A stretch of DNA of 64,000 nucleotides. Origin: Desulfosporosinus sp. Sb-LF. Its GTDB lineage: Bacteria; Bacillota; Desulfitobacteriia; Desulfitobacteriales; Desulfitobacteriaceae. The position numbers were made by a program, and so were the translations under genes. How positions within the stretch are numbered: position 1 is the stretch's first letter; every line of letters begins with the position of its first letter. The notes below the pieces were generated by a model. That model was not told the DNA's origin. It saw only the letters and a list, made by a program, of their open reading frames with translations, and ran no database searches. The stretch lies in assembly GCF_004766055.1 (NCBI RefSeq), contig NZ_SPQR01000009.1, positions 124,001-188,000 of the forward strand. The letters run 5' to 3'. Of this stretch, positions 36,809-44,618 are shown in pieces.

Positions 36809-38092
36809 TTATGCGTTTTGCTCTACTAAAAAGTTGACCGTTTTATCACTGGTCAAGCTTTGTATATAGAACCCAAGCTCTCCACGAGCCATGAGGGCCT
36901 GTTTGAGCGTTTTTGCATCTTGCTTATAACGCTCACTAAGTTTTTGGATCTCTTCGTTTACTTCGTCTTCCGTGACCTCAATTCCTTCTGCTTTTCCAAT
37001 TGCTTCTAAAACTAATTCTGTTTTGACGCTTTCCGCAGCTTGAGGCCGTAGACGTTCTAACATAACTTGCTCATTCGAGTTAGTAAACTGGTAATACTGT
37101 TCAAGGGTCATTCCTTGCTGAGTGAGATTACGGTTTAAGTCCTCTACCATTAATTTGACACGTTCAGTGAACATGACCTCGGGAATTTCGACGCTGGCAT
37201 TGTCTACTACTTTAGTGATAACCGCTTTAAGGTGATCTGCTTTAACCTGTGATTCAACGGTCTTCATTAATTTATTCCGCAAGTCGGTTTTCAATTCATC
37301 GAGAGTTTCAAATTCACTGACATCTTTCGCAAATTCATCGTCTAGTGGCGACAATTCTTTGCGTTGGATTTTTTTAATGCTCGTTTTGAAGACAGCCGCT
37401 TTCCCTGCAAGCTCTGTACTATGATATTCATCTGGGAAGGTAACGTTGACATCAAGATCTTGTCCGACTTCAGCTCCGATTAAACCTTCTTCAAATCCAG
37501 GAATGAAGGTGCCTGAACCGATAACTAATTCATAACTTTCCGCTTTGCCACCTATGAAAGCGACTCCATCAGTAAATCCTTCGAAGTCGATGGTGACAGT
37601 ATCATCGTTCTCAACCTTGCCGACTTCAAGCGTCACAAGGCGAGCGTGTTGTTGTTGCTTGCTTTTCAGCTCTTCCAGAACTTGCTCTTCCGAGACGCTT
37701 GCTGCGTCTTGTTCAATCTGAAGTCCTTTATAATCTCCCAATTCGACCTCAGGTTTAACTATGACTTTCGCTTTGAAAATAAGGTTTTTGCCTTCTTCGA
37801 TTTGAACCAGATCCACTTCAGGACGATCTACTGGCTCAATTCCGCTTTCAACAACCGCTTCCGAATAAGCGGGTCCGATCAAATGATCCAACGCTTCATC
37901 ATAAAGCGCTTCCTTGCCTAGATGAAGTTCAACCATACGGCGTGGCGCTTTACCTTTTCGAAACCCTGGAACATTTACTTTCTTAGCCAAGCTCTTTGCT
38001 GCTTGGTTCACCGCTACAACAAATTTTTCTGCTTCAACAGTTACTTCCAAAGCAACAACATTTTTTTCAACCTTTTCAACTGAGACTGACAT
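36809..38092 (-). CDS. tig: Trigger factor
   Basis: Ribosome-associated chaperone with peptidyl-prolyl isomerase activity. 427 aa. N-terminal ribosome-binding domain with VPGFRKGKAPRRMVELHLG (signature GFRxGxxP), FKBP domain about 160-245 (DTVTIDFEGFTDGVAFIGGK, FIPGFEEGLIGAEVG), then the C-terminal chaperone arms. Probably co-transcribed with clpX. Confidence 0.96.
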   Translation of the reverse strand: MSVSVEKVEKNVVALEVTVEAEKFVVAVNQAAKSLAKKVNVPGFRKGKAPRRMVELHLGKEALYDEALDHLIGPAYSEAVVESGIEPVDRPEVDLVQIEEGKNLIFKAKVIVKPEVELGDYKGLQIEQDAASVSEEQVLEELKSKQQQHARLVTLEVGKVENDDTVTIDFEGFTDGVAFIGGKAESYELVIGSGTFIPGFEEGLIGAEVGQDLDVNVTFPDEYHSTELAGKAAVFKTSIKKIQRKELSPLDDEFAKDVSEFETLDELKTDLRNKLMKTVESQVKADHLKAVITKVVDNASVEIPEVMFTERVKLMVEDLNRNLTQQGMTLEQYYQFTNSNEQVMLERLRPQAAESVKTELVLEAIGKAEGIEVTEDEVNEEIQKLSERYKQDAKTLKQALMARGELGFYIQSLTSDKTVNFLVEQNA

Positions 38093-38253
38093 ATATTCTC
38101 CCCCTTAAAACGCTATTTACTCTATGTGCAAGGCAGCTGTGGGATACTTGGATAGTCTTACCGATTTTTTCAGACTACAAACCCCGCTTAAGCCAAATAC
38201 ATCTTAAGAAAATCCATGTCTATTCGACAAAAAAATCCTTAAATTTGCCTAAA

Positions 38254-38280
38254 GGGGGAACATTTCGTTCCCCCTCTTTT
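38254..38280. terminator. Terminator-like hairpin before tig
   Basis: GGGGGAAC/GTTCCCCC with a 5-nt loop, flanked by AAA and TCTTTT. Lies between the deacetylase end and the tig start. The better U-tract is on the plus strand, but it could end the minus-strand deacetylase transcript. Confidence 0.55.
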
Positions 38281-38347
38281 AGCCAACGTATCATTGACAA
38301 CCTTCCAGGGTATCATCCATTAAATTTACTCACCAATTATAACAGAC

Positions 38348-39598
38348 TTATTCACCGTAATCAAATAGTACTAACTTATCTCGACTAATCCATACCAACA
38401 TCGGTTTATCCCCTAGGCGTTCATTTTTGCGCTCTTTTCCTAAAGGATGATAAATCCGCATAATCATTTTCTGCAGCCAAGCGATCCCCGAGCTCTTCCA
38501 GGTAACTGGTAAATCCTGAACGCTAAATCCAAAGCCTTTGACACCACGATGAAATAACGTTTGTGCTACAAAAACCTTAATGTCGTCATAAGTCGAGTTA
38601 TCCGCCACATAGCGCGCCAGACCTGGTAGTGATTCACGTACTTGGCGCAAGGCTTTAAGCGCTATTTTCTGCGTATCCCGGCCCTTTGCTTGCAGTCGTA
38701 TATTGTCAAAATGAATTTCTGCGACAAAATCCCCTTTTTCAGCCCATAGCTTACCATCCTCAGCATATATGTCGGGGCCCTCATAGATGTTTTTCTCTAA
38801 ACGAAAAATATTTGTCGCATCAATTCGCTCAACGTGATGCCTCCTCGCGTAGTAATGTTCCCACTTTTCCCAGACGCGAAACATCAGTCTCTTCCTTATC
38901 TTCCAATCCGGAAAATTCAACGGAACCAGGGGAAGCTTAAGTTCCTTAACAATCCGTTCACATAACTTATCCAAGGCCACAATGGAATTCTCCCGAGCAT
39001 CGAGGTCCCCGCCGCTGTCATGCAGGACGATGATCGTTCCCTCATTAGTTACCTTTAGAATTCTCTCTATGATCTCCTTCGGAGTACGCCGTGCGTCCCA
39101 ATCATGCCCCTCGGCATTCCATAACACAGCTTTCATCTTGTTCCGTTTCAGCCACCACCACGTCATAAGATTAAAAGTTCCCCAGGGTGGACGCATCCAC
39201 CTTATTTTGTTACCGGTGAGATGCTCGAGAATACGCACACTTTCCGTCCATTCTCTTAAAGTTTTCCAGGGAGAACTGAACCAAGCATATTGATGATGAA
39301 GCGAGTGTACTCCAATGAAATGCCCTTCATCTTGTATCCGCTGGATCAGATCCGGATAGTTTACTGCTTTTTCAGCCACCACAAAGAACGTGGCACAAAC
39401 TTGATGCCTCTTCAAAATCTCAAGAACTCGTGGGGTAAATGCAGGATCAGGCCCATCATCGAAGGTTAGGGCTACACCCGGACCGAATTGACGTTTCCAG
39501 CTCCCAATTCCCAAGCGATGTAATAGCAAATCGGGAATAATGGTATATAAAGCCACGCCTCCTAGAATGCAAGAAAACAGCACATAGTTCCAGTTCAT
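38348..39598 (-). CDS. Polysaccharide deacetylase with C-terminal YkoP-like domain
   Basis: 416 aa from ATG 39596-39598 (MNWNYVLFSC) behind GGGAAGGGGAAG. N-terminal membrane anchor, NodB domain about 40-235 with the metal/catalytic motifs TFDDGPDPAFTP, GVHSLHHQYAW (HSxxH), RPPWGTFN and IIVLHDSGGD. The C-terminal ~180 residues (KNIYEGPDIYAEDGKLW..., RQVRESLPGLARYVAD) resemble the YkoP-type extension of Firmicutes deacetylases. Substrate unknown (peptidoglycan or another glycan). Followed on the upstream side by repeat copy D and a glycosyltransferase. Confidence 0.88.
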   Translation of the reverse strand: MNWNYVLFSCILGGVALYTIIPDLLLHRLGIGSWKRQFGPGVALTFDDGPDPAFTPRVLEILKRHQVCATFFVVAEKAVNYPDLIQRIQDEGHFIGVHSLHHQYAWFSSPWKTLREWTESVRILEHLTGNKIRWMRPPWGTFNLMTWWWLKRNKMKAVLWNAEGHDWDARRTPKEIIERILKVTNEGTIIVLHDSGGDLDARENSIVALDKLCERIVKELKLPLVPLNFPDWKIRKRLMFRVWEKWEHYYARRHHVERIDATNIFRLEKNIYEGPDIYAEDGKLWAEKGDFVAEIHFDNIRLQAKGRDTQKIALKALRQVRESLPGLARYVADNSTYDDIKVFVAQTLFHRGVKGFGFSVQDLPVTWKSSGIAWLQKMIMRIYHPLGKERKNERLGDKPMLVWISRDKLVLFDYGE

Positions 39599-39634
39599 AC
39601 TTCCCCTTCCCGTCTTCAAATATTTTCTTATATA

Positions 39635-39878
39635 GTCAAGCACTATTGCAAAGCGAGCACATTAGCGGAATTTGCGTCAACGAACGTAGACGATAAAGCG
39701 TGAAGCACGCCAATGGTTAACATTCAGAAATACCCAAAGGTTTTGGCACGATAGTCTCCAGTGGAGAGTATCGCCACGAGGCCAATCTTTCAAATTAAGC
39801 TGAAGGCCAAGTGGATCGTAGCTTTATAGTCAAGTGAGTAGCAAATGTAGCGTGTGCGAACGTGCAATAGTGCTTGAC
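39635..39878 (+). repeat. Dispersed structured intergenic element, copy D (divergent)
   Basis: The longest and most diverged copy (244 bp). The terminal arms GTCAAGCACTATTGCA (39635-39650) and TGCAATAGTGCTTGAC (39863-39878) are a perfect 16-bp inverted repeat whose sequence is wholly unlike the arms of A, B, C, E and F, yet the inner flanks AGCGAGCAC, TAGCGGAAT, GCGTCAA, TAGCG and GCGTGTGCGAACG are conserved. Middle arms GACGATAAAGC/GCTTTATAGTC pair. The apex holds an extra CTCCAGTGGAG-containing hairpin. It ends 5 bp from the glycosyltransferase stop. Confidence 0.8.
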
Positions 39879-39883
39879 TTCCC

Positions 39884-41035
39884 TTACCCGATCCTTTGTG
39901 TGTTTCGACGCTTTTCGAGAAGCTGCAAGATACCCTCAACGGCTTGCTCAGCCGCCTGGCCCGGAACCGCTTTCGCAGCTGCCCGGCGCATACGCCCCAG
40001 TTGTTTCGGATTTTTCAACAGAGCGAAAATAATTTCTTCCAATTCTTCTTCACTTTTCGCAACTCGTCCTGCCCCAATACTTTCAAGATAGATTGCATTT
40101 TCCTCCTCCTGTCCAGGAATCGGTCTAAAAATAATCAAGGGGACCCGTTTTGTCAACGCTTCTGAAACCGTTAATCCCCCAGATTTCGTAATAATCATAT
40201 CGGCAACGCTCATTAATTCTTCAACATTTTTTACATATCCAAAACGAACAAGAGGATTTTTACCTTCTTCAACCAACGGATCGAGAGATTTATAGAGTTT
40301 CTCATCTTGTCCACAAACAACGATACTTTGCACAGGGTAATCCGTATCCGTCAGAATTTTGCAGACCGATTTCGCCCCACCCAGGACGCCATAGGCCCCC
40401 CCCATGACCAGAACTGTCCGACGATCAATCTCCAGATTCAGCTTCTTCAATAGTTCTTGCCGATTCAACTTCCGTTCGAACTTAAGACTTACAGGAATTC
40501 CCGTGATCAGAATTGAGCTAGGATTAATCCCTCGAGCCACTAACCCTTCGTAGACACTTTTACACCCAACAATATAAAGATCAACCCCTGGATGAATCCA
40601 TTGACTATGAACAGCATAGTCCGTCACAACTGTTACTAAAGGGACATTCAGAACACCTTTTAGCTTCTGTTGCGCCAGAACCCCTGCAACGGTTGGATAG
40701 GTACAAATCACGAGATCAGGTTCTAATGCCTGAGTTAATTTCACGAATTCGCGTCGCCCCAAACCATTCAGAAATCGTTGAAATGCAGAATCCGGGGGAA
40801 TCTTCGACGTGCGGTAGTAAAACTTGCCCCACAGTCGCGGCGTATGCTTAATAAGTTCAATATAGGTATTTTTAATGACAGAGTTAAACGTCTTACTGAG
40901 AAACGCCCCAAAATCCAAATGCGTAATTTTAACATTCGGTTCCTTGACACGCAGCGCTTCCATAACAGCCTCTGCTGCTCGTACATGCCCTGCACCAAAG
41001 GTCGCCGAAAAAATTAGCACACTTAATTGTCGCAC
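39884..41035 (-). CDS. Diacylglycerol glycosyltransferase-like (MGDG synthase family) protein
   Basis: 383 aa GT28-type enzyme. It starts at GTG 41033-41035 (VRQLSVLIFSATFGAGHVRA) behind GGGGAGGG; an in-frame TTG at 41080 lies further up. The N-terminal MGDG_synth domain has GAGHVRAAEAVMEAL; the C-terminal sugar-nucleotide domain has MGGAYGVLGG, VRFGYVKNVEELMSVADMII and TKSGGLTVSEALTKRVPLI. Likely transfers glucose from UDP-glucose to diacylglycerol at the membrane; acceptor inferred. Adjacent to a deacetylase, which suggests envelope or spore-envelope roles. Confidence 0.85.
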   Translation of the reverse strand: MRQLSVLIFSATFGAGHVRAAEAVMEALRVKEPNVKITHLDFGAFLSKTFNSVIKNTYIELIKHTPRLWGKFYYRTSKIPPDSAFQRFLNGLGRREFVKLTQALEPDLVICTYPTVAGVLAQQKLKGVLNVPLVTVVTDYAVHSQWIHPGVDLYIVGCKSVYEGLVARGINPSSILITGIPVSLKFERKLNRQELLKKLNLEIDRRTVLVMGGAYGVLGGAKSVCKILTDTDYPVQSIVVCGQDEKLYKSLDPLVEEGKNPLVRFGYVKNVEELMSVADMIITKSGGLTVSEALTKRVPLIIFRPIPGQEEENAIYLESIGAGRVAKSEEELEEIIFALLKNPKQLGRMRRAAAKAVPGQAAEQAVEGILQLLEKRRNTQRIG

Positions 41036-41252
41036 TAACGAACCCTCCCCATATAAAGTTCTTCCTTCGAAGATTTGCAATCTGTTTATCGACTATTATA
41101 ACGTCAAATGGCTAATTAACCAAATTATGGCGAACAAGTATGAACTCTACGACGTTAAGGACTACGACGTGGTTTGTGGGATAACTCCCATTTGTTTGGG
41201 GCAAGATAACCTTCACGGAAAAAACTTAAGAATATAAAAAAGGAGAACGAAA

Positions 41253-41942
41253 ATGATCATCGTTGTGATCAGGACCCTCATTCTTTACACGCTAGTTATC
41301 GTTGCCCTTCGAATGATGGGAAAAAGAGAAATTGGTCAATTGCAGCCTTTTGAGCTGGTTGTAATAATCATGATTTCCGAACTTGCTGCCATACCCAGTG
41401 AGAATGTCGGCATTCCACTCCTAAGCGGTATTATACCCATCCTGGTTCTCCTTCTCACAAATCTAACATTGGCTTGGATTTCTCTAAAAAGTGAGACCGC
41501 GAGGACAATTATCTGCGGAACCCCCAGTATCCTTATTGAACGAGGGAAAATCCTTGAAGAGGAATTGAGGAAGAACCGCTATAACCTCACTGATCTCCTC
41601 GAGGAACTTCGCATCAAAAATGTTCCTAACATTTCCGACGTCGAGTTTGCTGTTCTGGAAACCAACGGACAACTAAGTGTCTTTCCAAAATCACAGAAAA
41701 GGCCCACCATACCCGAAGATTTCCACATCACAACCAAGTACGAAGGGCTTCCTCTGACGATTATTATGGATGGTAAACTTAATAATAAGAACCTACAGGA
41801 AAGTGACAAAAACCTACCTTGGCTTAAAAACGAACTTGAAAAACTAGGGATTCATCAATTTGAGGATGTCTTCTTAGCCAGCCTTGATTCCAGTGGGACA
41901 CTCTTCGCACAAGCCAAGCAACAGCGAAAAAAAGTGAGGTGA
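41253..41942 (+). CDS. DUF421 (YetF/YrbG-type) membrane protein
   Basis: 229 aa. Three membrane segments in the first 80 residues (RTLILYTLVIVALRMMGKRE, LQPFELVVIIMISELAA...), then the cytosolic DUF421 domain about 85-220 (GTPSILIERGKILEEELRKN). ATG behind AAAAAGGAG. In sporulating Firmicutes DUF421 proteins often pair with a DUF4363 protein, as here (7 bp apart). Function unknown; some members are sporulation-linked. Confidence 0.87.
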   Translation: MIIVVIRTLILYTLVIVALRMMGKREIGQLQPFELVVIIMISELAAIPSENVGIPLLSGIIPILVLLLTNLTLAWISLKSETARTIICGTPSILIERGKILEEELRKNRYNLTDLLEELRIKNVPNISDVEFAVLETNGQLSVFPKSQKRPTIPEDFHITTKYEGLPLTIIMDGKLNNKNLQESDKNLPWLKNELEKLGIHQFEDVFLASLDSSGTLFAQAKQQRKKVR

Positions 41943-41949
41943 AACCCAT

Positions 41950-42330
41950 TTGCGCACCATCCCGACCATTGTTACCATTATTATTTTATTATTAGGTGGT
42001 TCTTTGGCTTCATACCAGTACATTCAGTCGACATCCCAGACTTTGGCGTTACAGATCGAGACAGTCGAACAATCTATCTCCACCCATAAATGGGAAAACG
42101 CGCAAAAACAACTGAACATTGCCCAACCACGTTGGGACAAAACCAAAACCTTGTGGACTGTTCTGCTAGACCATCAAGAGATCGATGACATCGAAGTGAG
42201 CATGAAAAAGTTGGAGAAATACATTCAAGCCCAAGACGTTGCACTCTCCCTCGGAGAAGCTTCGGCCTTGAAACTTCTCATTGATCATATCTCTGATACA
42301 GAGAAGTTAACTCTGAGAAATATTTTTTAG
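41950..42330 (+). CDS. DUF4363 protein
   Basis: 126 aa with an N-terminal membrane or signal helix (IPTIVTIIILLLGGSLASYQ) and a helical extracytoplasmic remainder (WENAQKQLNIAQPRWDKTKT). TTG start, 7 bp past DUF421 behind GAGGTG. The DUF421-DUF4363 pair is recurrent in clostridia. Function unknown. Confidence 0.8.
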   Translation: MRTIPTIVTIIILLLGGSLASYQYIQSTSQTLALQIETVEQSISTHKWENAQKQLNIAQPRWDKTKTLWTVLLDHQEIDDIEVSMKKLEKYIQAQDVALSLGEASALKLLIDHISDTEKLTLRNIF

Positions 42331-42350
42331 TTAATCAAAGGTTTATATTT

Positions 42351-42383
42351 GAAAGGGCAGTCTCTAAGAAGGACTGCCCTTTC
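42351..42383 (+). terminator. Terminator of the DUF421-DUF4363 operon
   Basis: GAAAGGGCAGTC/GACTGCCCTTTC perfect 12-bp stem, 20 bp past the DUF4363 stop. Confidence 0.8.
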
Positions 42384-42590
42384 GATATCTATACTGAAAC
42401 TTAGATCATTGATCAAAGTTGACCAATGAAAAGAGACATAGAGCAAGTTATTATACAAGACTAGATACTCAGAAGCGATGTGCGATGCTGGATAAACAGA
42501 CTAAGATAAGCATTTACGAATAAGTATTCAACGATTTAAAGATTTTATTTAGTCTCTGATCATCAGGCATGGTATCTTATCCGGATCTGT
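42384..42590. other. Featureless gap before the small-lipoprotein island
   Basis: With its flanks this is a 326-bp stretch without a gene (42331-42656). AT-rich, no gene or hairpin seen. It marks the left edge of the lower-GC accessory-looking segment. Confidence 0.35.
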
Positions 42591-42617
42591 TTGACATCTA
42601 ACCCCAAAATGTATAGA
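42591..42617 (+). promoter_or_regulatory. Promoter-like element, paralogue 1
   Basis: TTGACA (42591-42596), 15-bp spacer, TATAGA (42612-42617). The same arrangement and neighbouring bases (CTGTTTGACATCT, then AATGTAT) precede paralogue 2. The 15-bp spacer is short for sigma-A. Confidence 0.5.
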
Positions 42618-42656
42618 ATTCACTAATGTCAAAAGAATGATATTTGAGGTGATTTC

Positions 42657-43004
42657 GTGAAACTTTTTTCAATATTAGGTGGTAAAAAAACTAGTCAGGC
42701 TAATGTTAATACTACTGCTTACACTAAGGAATTCACATACCTTCCATCATACCACTGGGTACAATCAACCGAATACACTCCCTCAACCACAGAGGAAACA
42801 CTCGCTAAAGCTAAATACCTTATCCACAATACAAAAGATACCCAGGTATACGAGGCTTATAAGGCTATCTTAATAAAAGATGGTTGGACAATTACCAAAG
42901 AAACAGCAGTTATTAATTTCTCAGCGAAAAAAGATACACATATAGCACATATTTCATTTTCAATTTCAGACAAAGATGTATTACTAACCGTTCAGTCAAA
43001 GTAA
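42657..43004 (+). CDS. Small protein, paralogue 1 of a three-member family (no signal peptide)
   Basis: 115 aa of unknown function, GTG start behind GAGGTG. From TAYTKEFTYLPSYHW to its end (VLLTVQSK) it is about two-thirds identical to paralogue 2 at 43506. Unlike its relatives it begins MKLFSILGGKKTSQ and lacks the hydrophobic segment and lipobox, as if ~20 codons of the signal region had been lost. Either it is cytoplasmic or it is a decaying duplicate. Confidence 0.65.
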   Translation: MKLFSILGGKKTSQANVNTTAYTKEFTYLPSYHWVQSTEYTPSTTEETLAKAKYLIHNTKDTQVYEAYKAILIKDGWTITKETAVINFSAKKDTHIAHISFSISDKDVLLTVQSK

Positions 43005-43022
43005 AAAGATCCGTTAACCCTC

Positions 43023-43057
43023 AGGAAGGGCTTCGACTTAAATCGAAGCCCTTCCTT
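43023..43057 (+). terminator. Terminator of paralogue 1
   Basis: AGGAAGGGCTTCGA/TCGAAGCCCTTCCT perfect 14-bp stem followed by TCTC. It abuts the stop of the convergent small ORF at 43059. Confidence 0.75.
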
Positions 43058-43058
43058 C

Positions 43059-43151
43059 TCAATTTTGGTCTTTATCGTTCATGTGTACCCCATGGTTAAA
43101 CATTAAAAATAAAATTAATAATACTACATAGCCCAATATAAAGTAGATCAT
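43059..43151 (-). CDS. 30-aa single-span membrane peptide, copy 1
   Basis: Start ATG 43149-43151 behind AAGGAAGTG, stop TGA at 43059. The peptide begins MIYFILGYVVLLILFLMF and ends with NHGVHMNDKDQN, so one membrane helix with a short polar tail. The paralogue at 44369-44491 differs mainly by synonymous changes and one in-frame codon insertion, which is strong evidence of coding. Function not recognised. Confidence 0.7.
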   Translation of the reverse strand: MIYFILGYVVLLILFLMFNHGVHMNDKDQN

Positions 43152-43443
43152 TAAATCACTTCCTTATTGGGTTATACGTTTTAAGCATTTTCTTTTAGTG
43201 GGGCTGGAAAATTTTATTTAAAGCGAGTAGATCGGAATTGCAAATTTGATACTAGTACCCACCTTCCCCGATATTCCATAGGCTCAGTATATGCTTTCTA
43301 TTTTCCCCATTTGTCCAAATGGCACGATTTTCCAGATTAATACTTACATAATCGGTGTAACGCTGGCAAGAATGTACGATAAGTTTCTGGCAGTCTAAGG
43401 TACAAGCACCAAGGCAGGTTCCTTTTTTGGTAAATGAATCTGT
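43152..43443. other. Gap between small ORF copy 1 and paralogue 2
   Basis: With the promoter and leader this is a 354-bp stretch without a gene. It must hold the divergent promoters. Nothing else is recognised apart from the direct-repeat relation to 44492-44550 immediately upstream of each small ORF (TTAAATCACTTCCTTATT). Confidence 0.35.
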
Positions 43444-43470
43444 TTGACATCTCCTCTTTAAATGTATAAT
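43444..43470 (+). promoter_or_regulatory. Promoter-like element, paralogue 2
   Basis: TTGACA (43444-43449), 15-bp spacer, TATAAT (43465-43470), 35 bp before the start codon. Conserved with the element at 42591. Confidence 0.6.
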
Positions 43471-43505
43471 ATTTTGTTTATAAATTAATTTTTGAGGTGA
43501 TTTTT

Positions 43506-43910
43506 TTGAAAAAATTCTTTTATATTTTCATGATATTGATTTTATCTGTATCATTAGTCGCGTGTAGTGCTAAAAACCCCAATTTGTCTAATAATGGTAA
43601 TGCTAATACTCCAGCTGATAGTAAGTATACTAAGGAATTCACATATCTTCCATCATATAACGGAGCTCAATCAACTGAATTTACCCCTGCAACCACAAAG
43701 GAGCCACTTGCTAAAGCGAGATACATTATCAAAAATACAACAGATGTTAAGGCATACGAGGATTATGAAGATATCTTAAAAAAAGAAGGTTGGACCATTA
43801 CCAAAGAAGAAAGAGTTATTAATTTCTCAGTGAAAAAAGATACGCACACAGCGAATATCTCACTTCAAATATCTGGTAACGACGTAATACTAACTGTTCA
43901 GTCAAAGTAA
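43506..43910 (+). CDS. Putative small lipoprotein, paralogue 2
   Basis: 134 aa from TTG 43506 behind GAGGTG. Signal peptide with a lipobox (ILSVSLVAC, Cys about residue 20), so predicted to be anchored outside the membrane. The mature part shares KEFTYLPSY, AKARYIIKNT, ILKKEGWTITKE, KKDTHTANI and VILTVQSK with paralogue 1. Function and family not recognised. Confidence 0.75.
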   Translation: MKKFFYIFMILILSVSLVACSAKNPNLSNNGNANTPADSKYTKEFTYLPSYNGAQSTEFTPATTKEPLAKARYIIKNTTDVKAYEDYEDILKKEGWTITKEERVINFSVKKDTHTANISLQISGNDVILTVQSK

Positions 43911-43930
43911 AAGATCCATTAACCCTCGAG

Positions 43931-43963
43931 AAGGGCTTCGATTTAAAACCGAGGCCCTCTTTT
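43931..43963 (+). terminator. Terminator of paralogue 2
   Basis: AGGGCTTCG pairs with CGAGGCCCT, followed by CTTTTCC. Related in sequence to the terminator of paralogue 1, showing that the duplicated unit included it. Confidence 0.65.
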
Positions 43964-44191
43964 CCGCTTTTTGGGTCTTTATCGTTATCACCTCTCAGTT
44001 TTCAGGCTTAGATTCCCGGGCACTAAAAAAACCGCCTATCGACGGTAAAAGGAATGCTAGGACTTTATGCAGGGAAAAAGGAATTCTATCCAATTTGTAT
44101 TACCTGAAATATGGATACCTTCAATTACCAGATCGTAGACCCTTGACCACAACTATTAGTCTTGCTAAAATAATACTCGTCAATACTACAT
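43964..44191. other. Gap before the decayed tRNA
   Basis: The gene-poor interval runs from 43911 to 44368, broken only by the tRNA relic. No gene or strong hairpin seen in this part. Confidence 0.3.
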
Positions 44192-44267
44192 ACCGACGTA
44201 GCTCAATTGGTAGAGCAACTGATTTGTAATCAGTAGGTTGTAGGTTCGAGTCGCATCGCTGGCTCCA
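44192..44267 (+). tRNA. Degenerate tRNA-Thr(UGU), probable pseudogene
   Basis: 76 nt with an intact D arm (GCTCAATTGGTAGAGC), an intact anticodon arm (CTGATTTGTAATCAG, anticodon TGT) and an encoded CCA. The T stem is broken: GTAGG faces CGCAT (two mismatches). The acceptor stem has A-C mismatches at pairs 1 and 5. It is isolated on the plus strand, whereas all other tRNAs of the window lie on the minus strand. Probably nonfunctional. Confidence 0.7.
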
Positions 44268-44365
44268 GTTAACACAATCAGAAGTGGCTGTGTTATTTCC
44301 GATTTGGAATTAAGCCATTGCCGATTATTGTTCCACTTCGTGGTGTAGATAAAATTACTACATAT

Positions 44366-44391
44366 CCCCTAGTTGTGACGACTAGGGGGTT
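44366..44391 (+). terminator. Hairpin with weak U-tract after the tRNA relic
   Basis: CCCCTAGT/ACTAGGGG 8-bp stem with a 7-nt loop followed by GGTTTAT. It overlaps the last codons of small ORF copy 2 on the other strand. Confidence 0.45.
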
Positions 44392-44491
44392 TATCCTCGC
44401 TATAATCTTTATCGTTCATGTGTACTGCGTGGTTAAACATTAGAATCAGAATTAACAATACTACATAACCGCCTAACATAAAGTAGATCAT
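44369..44491 (-). CDS. 40-aa single-span membrane peptide, copy 2
   Basis: ATG 44489-44491 behind AAGGAAGTG, stop TAG at 44369. It begins MIYFMLGGYVVLLILILMF, then NHAVHMNDKDYSEDKPPSRH and one Asn. Compared with copy 1 it has an inserted Gly codon, six synonymous and three conservative changes over the shared 28 codons, and a ten-residue longer tail that reads into a hairpin. Divergent from paralogue 3. Confidence 0.7.
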   Translation of the reverse strand: MIYFMLGGYVVLLILILMFNHAVHMNDKDYSEDKPPSRHN

Positions 44492-44618
44492 TAAATCACT
44501 TCCTTATTAGGCTATACGTTTAGTGACTTCGTTTTAGTAATGATGGAAAATTTTAATAATAACTTCCAAATGCATTGAAATTTTTTTATTTTGAAAAACT
44601 ATTGTCGAGGTGTTTAAT

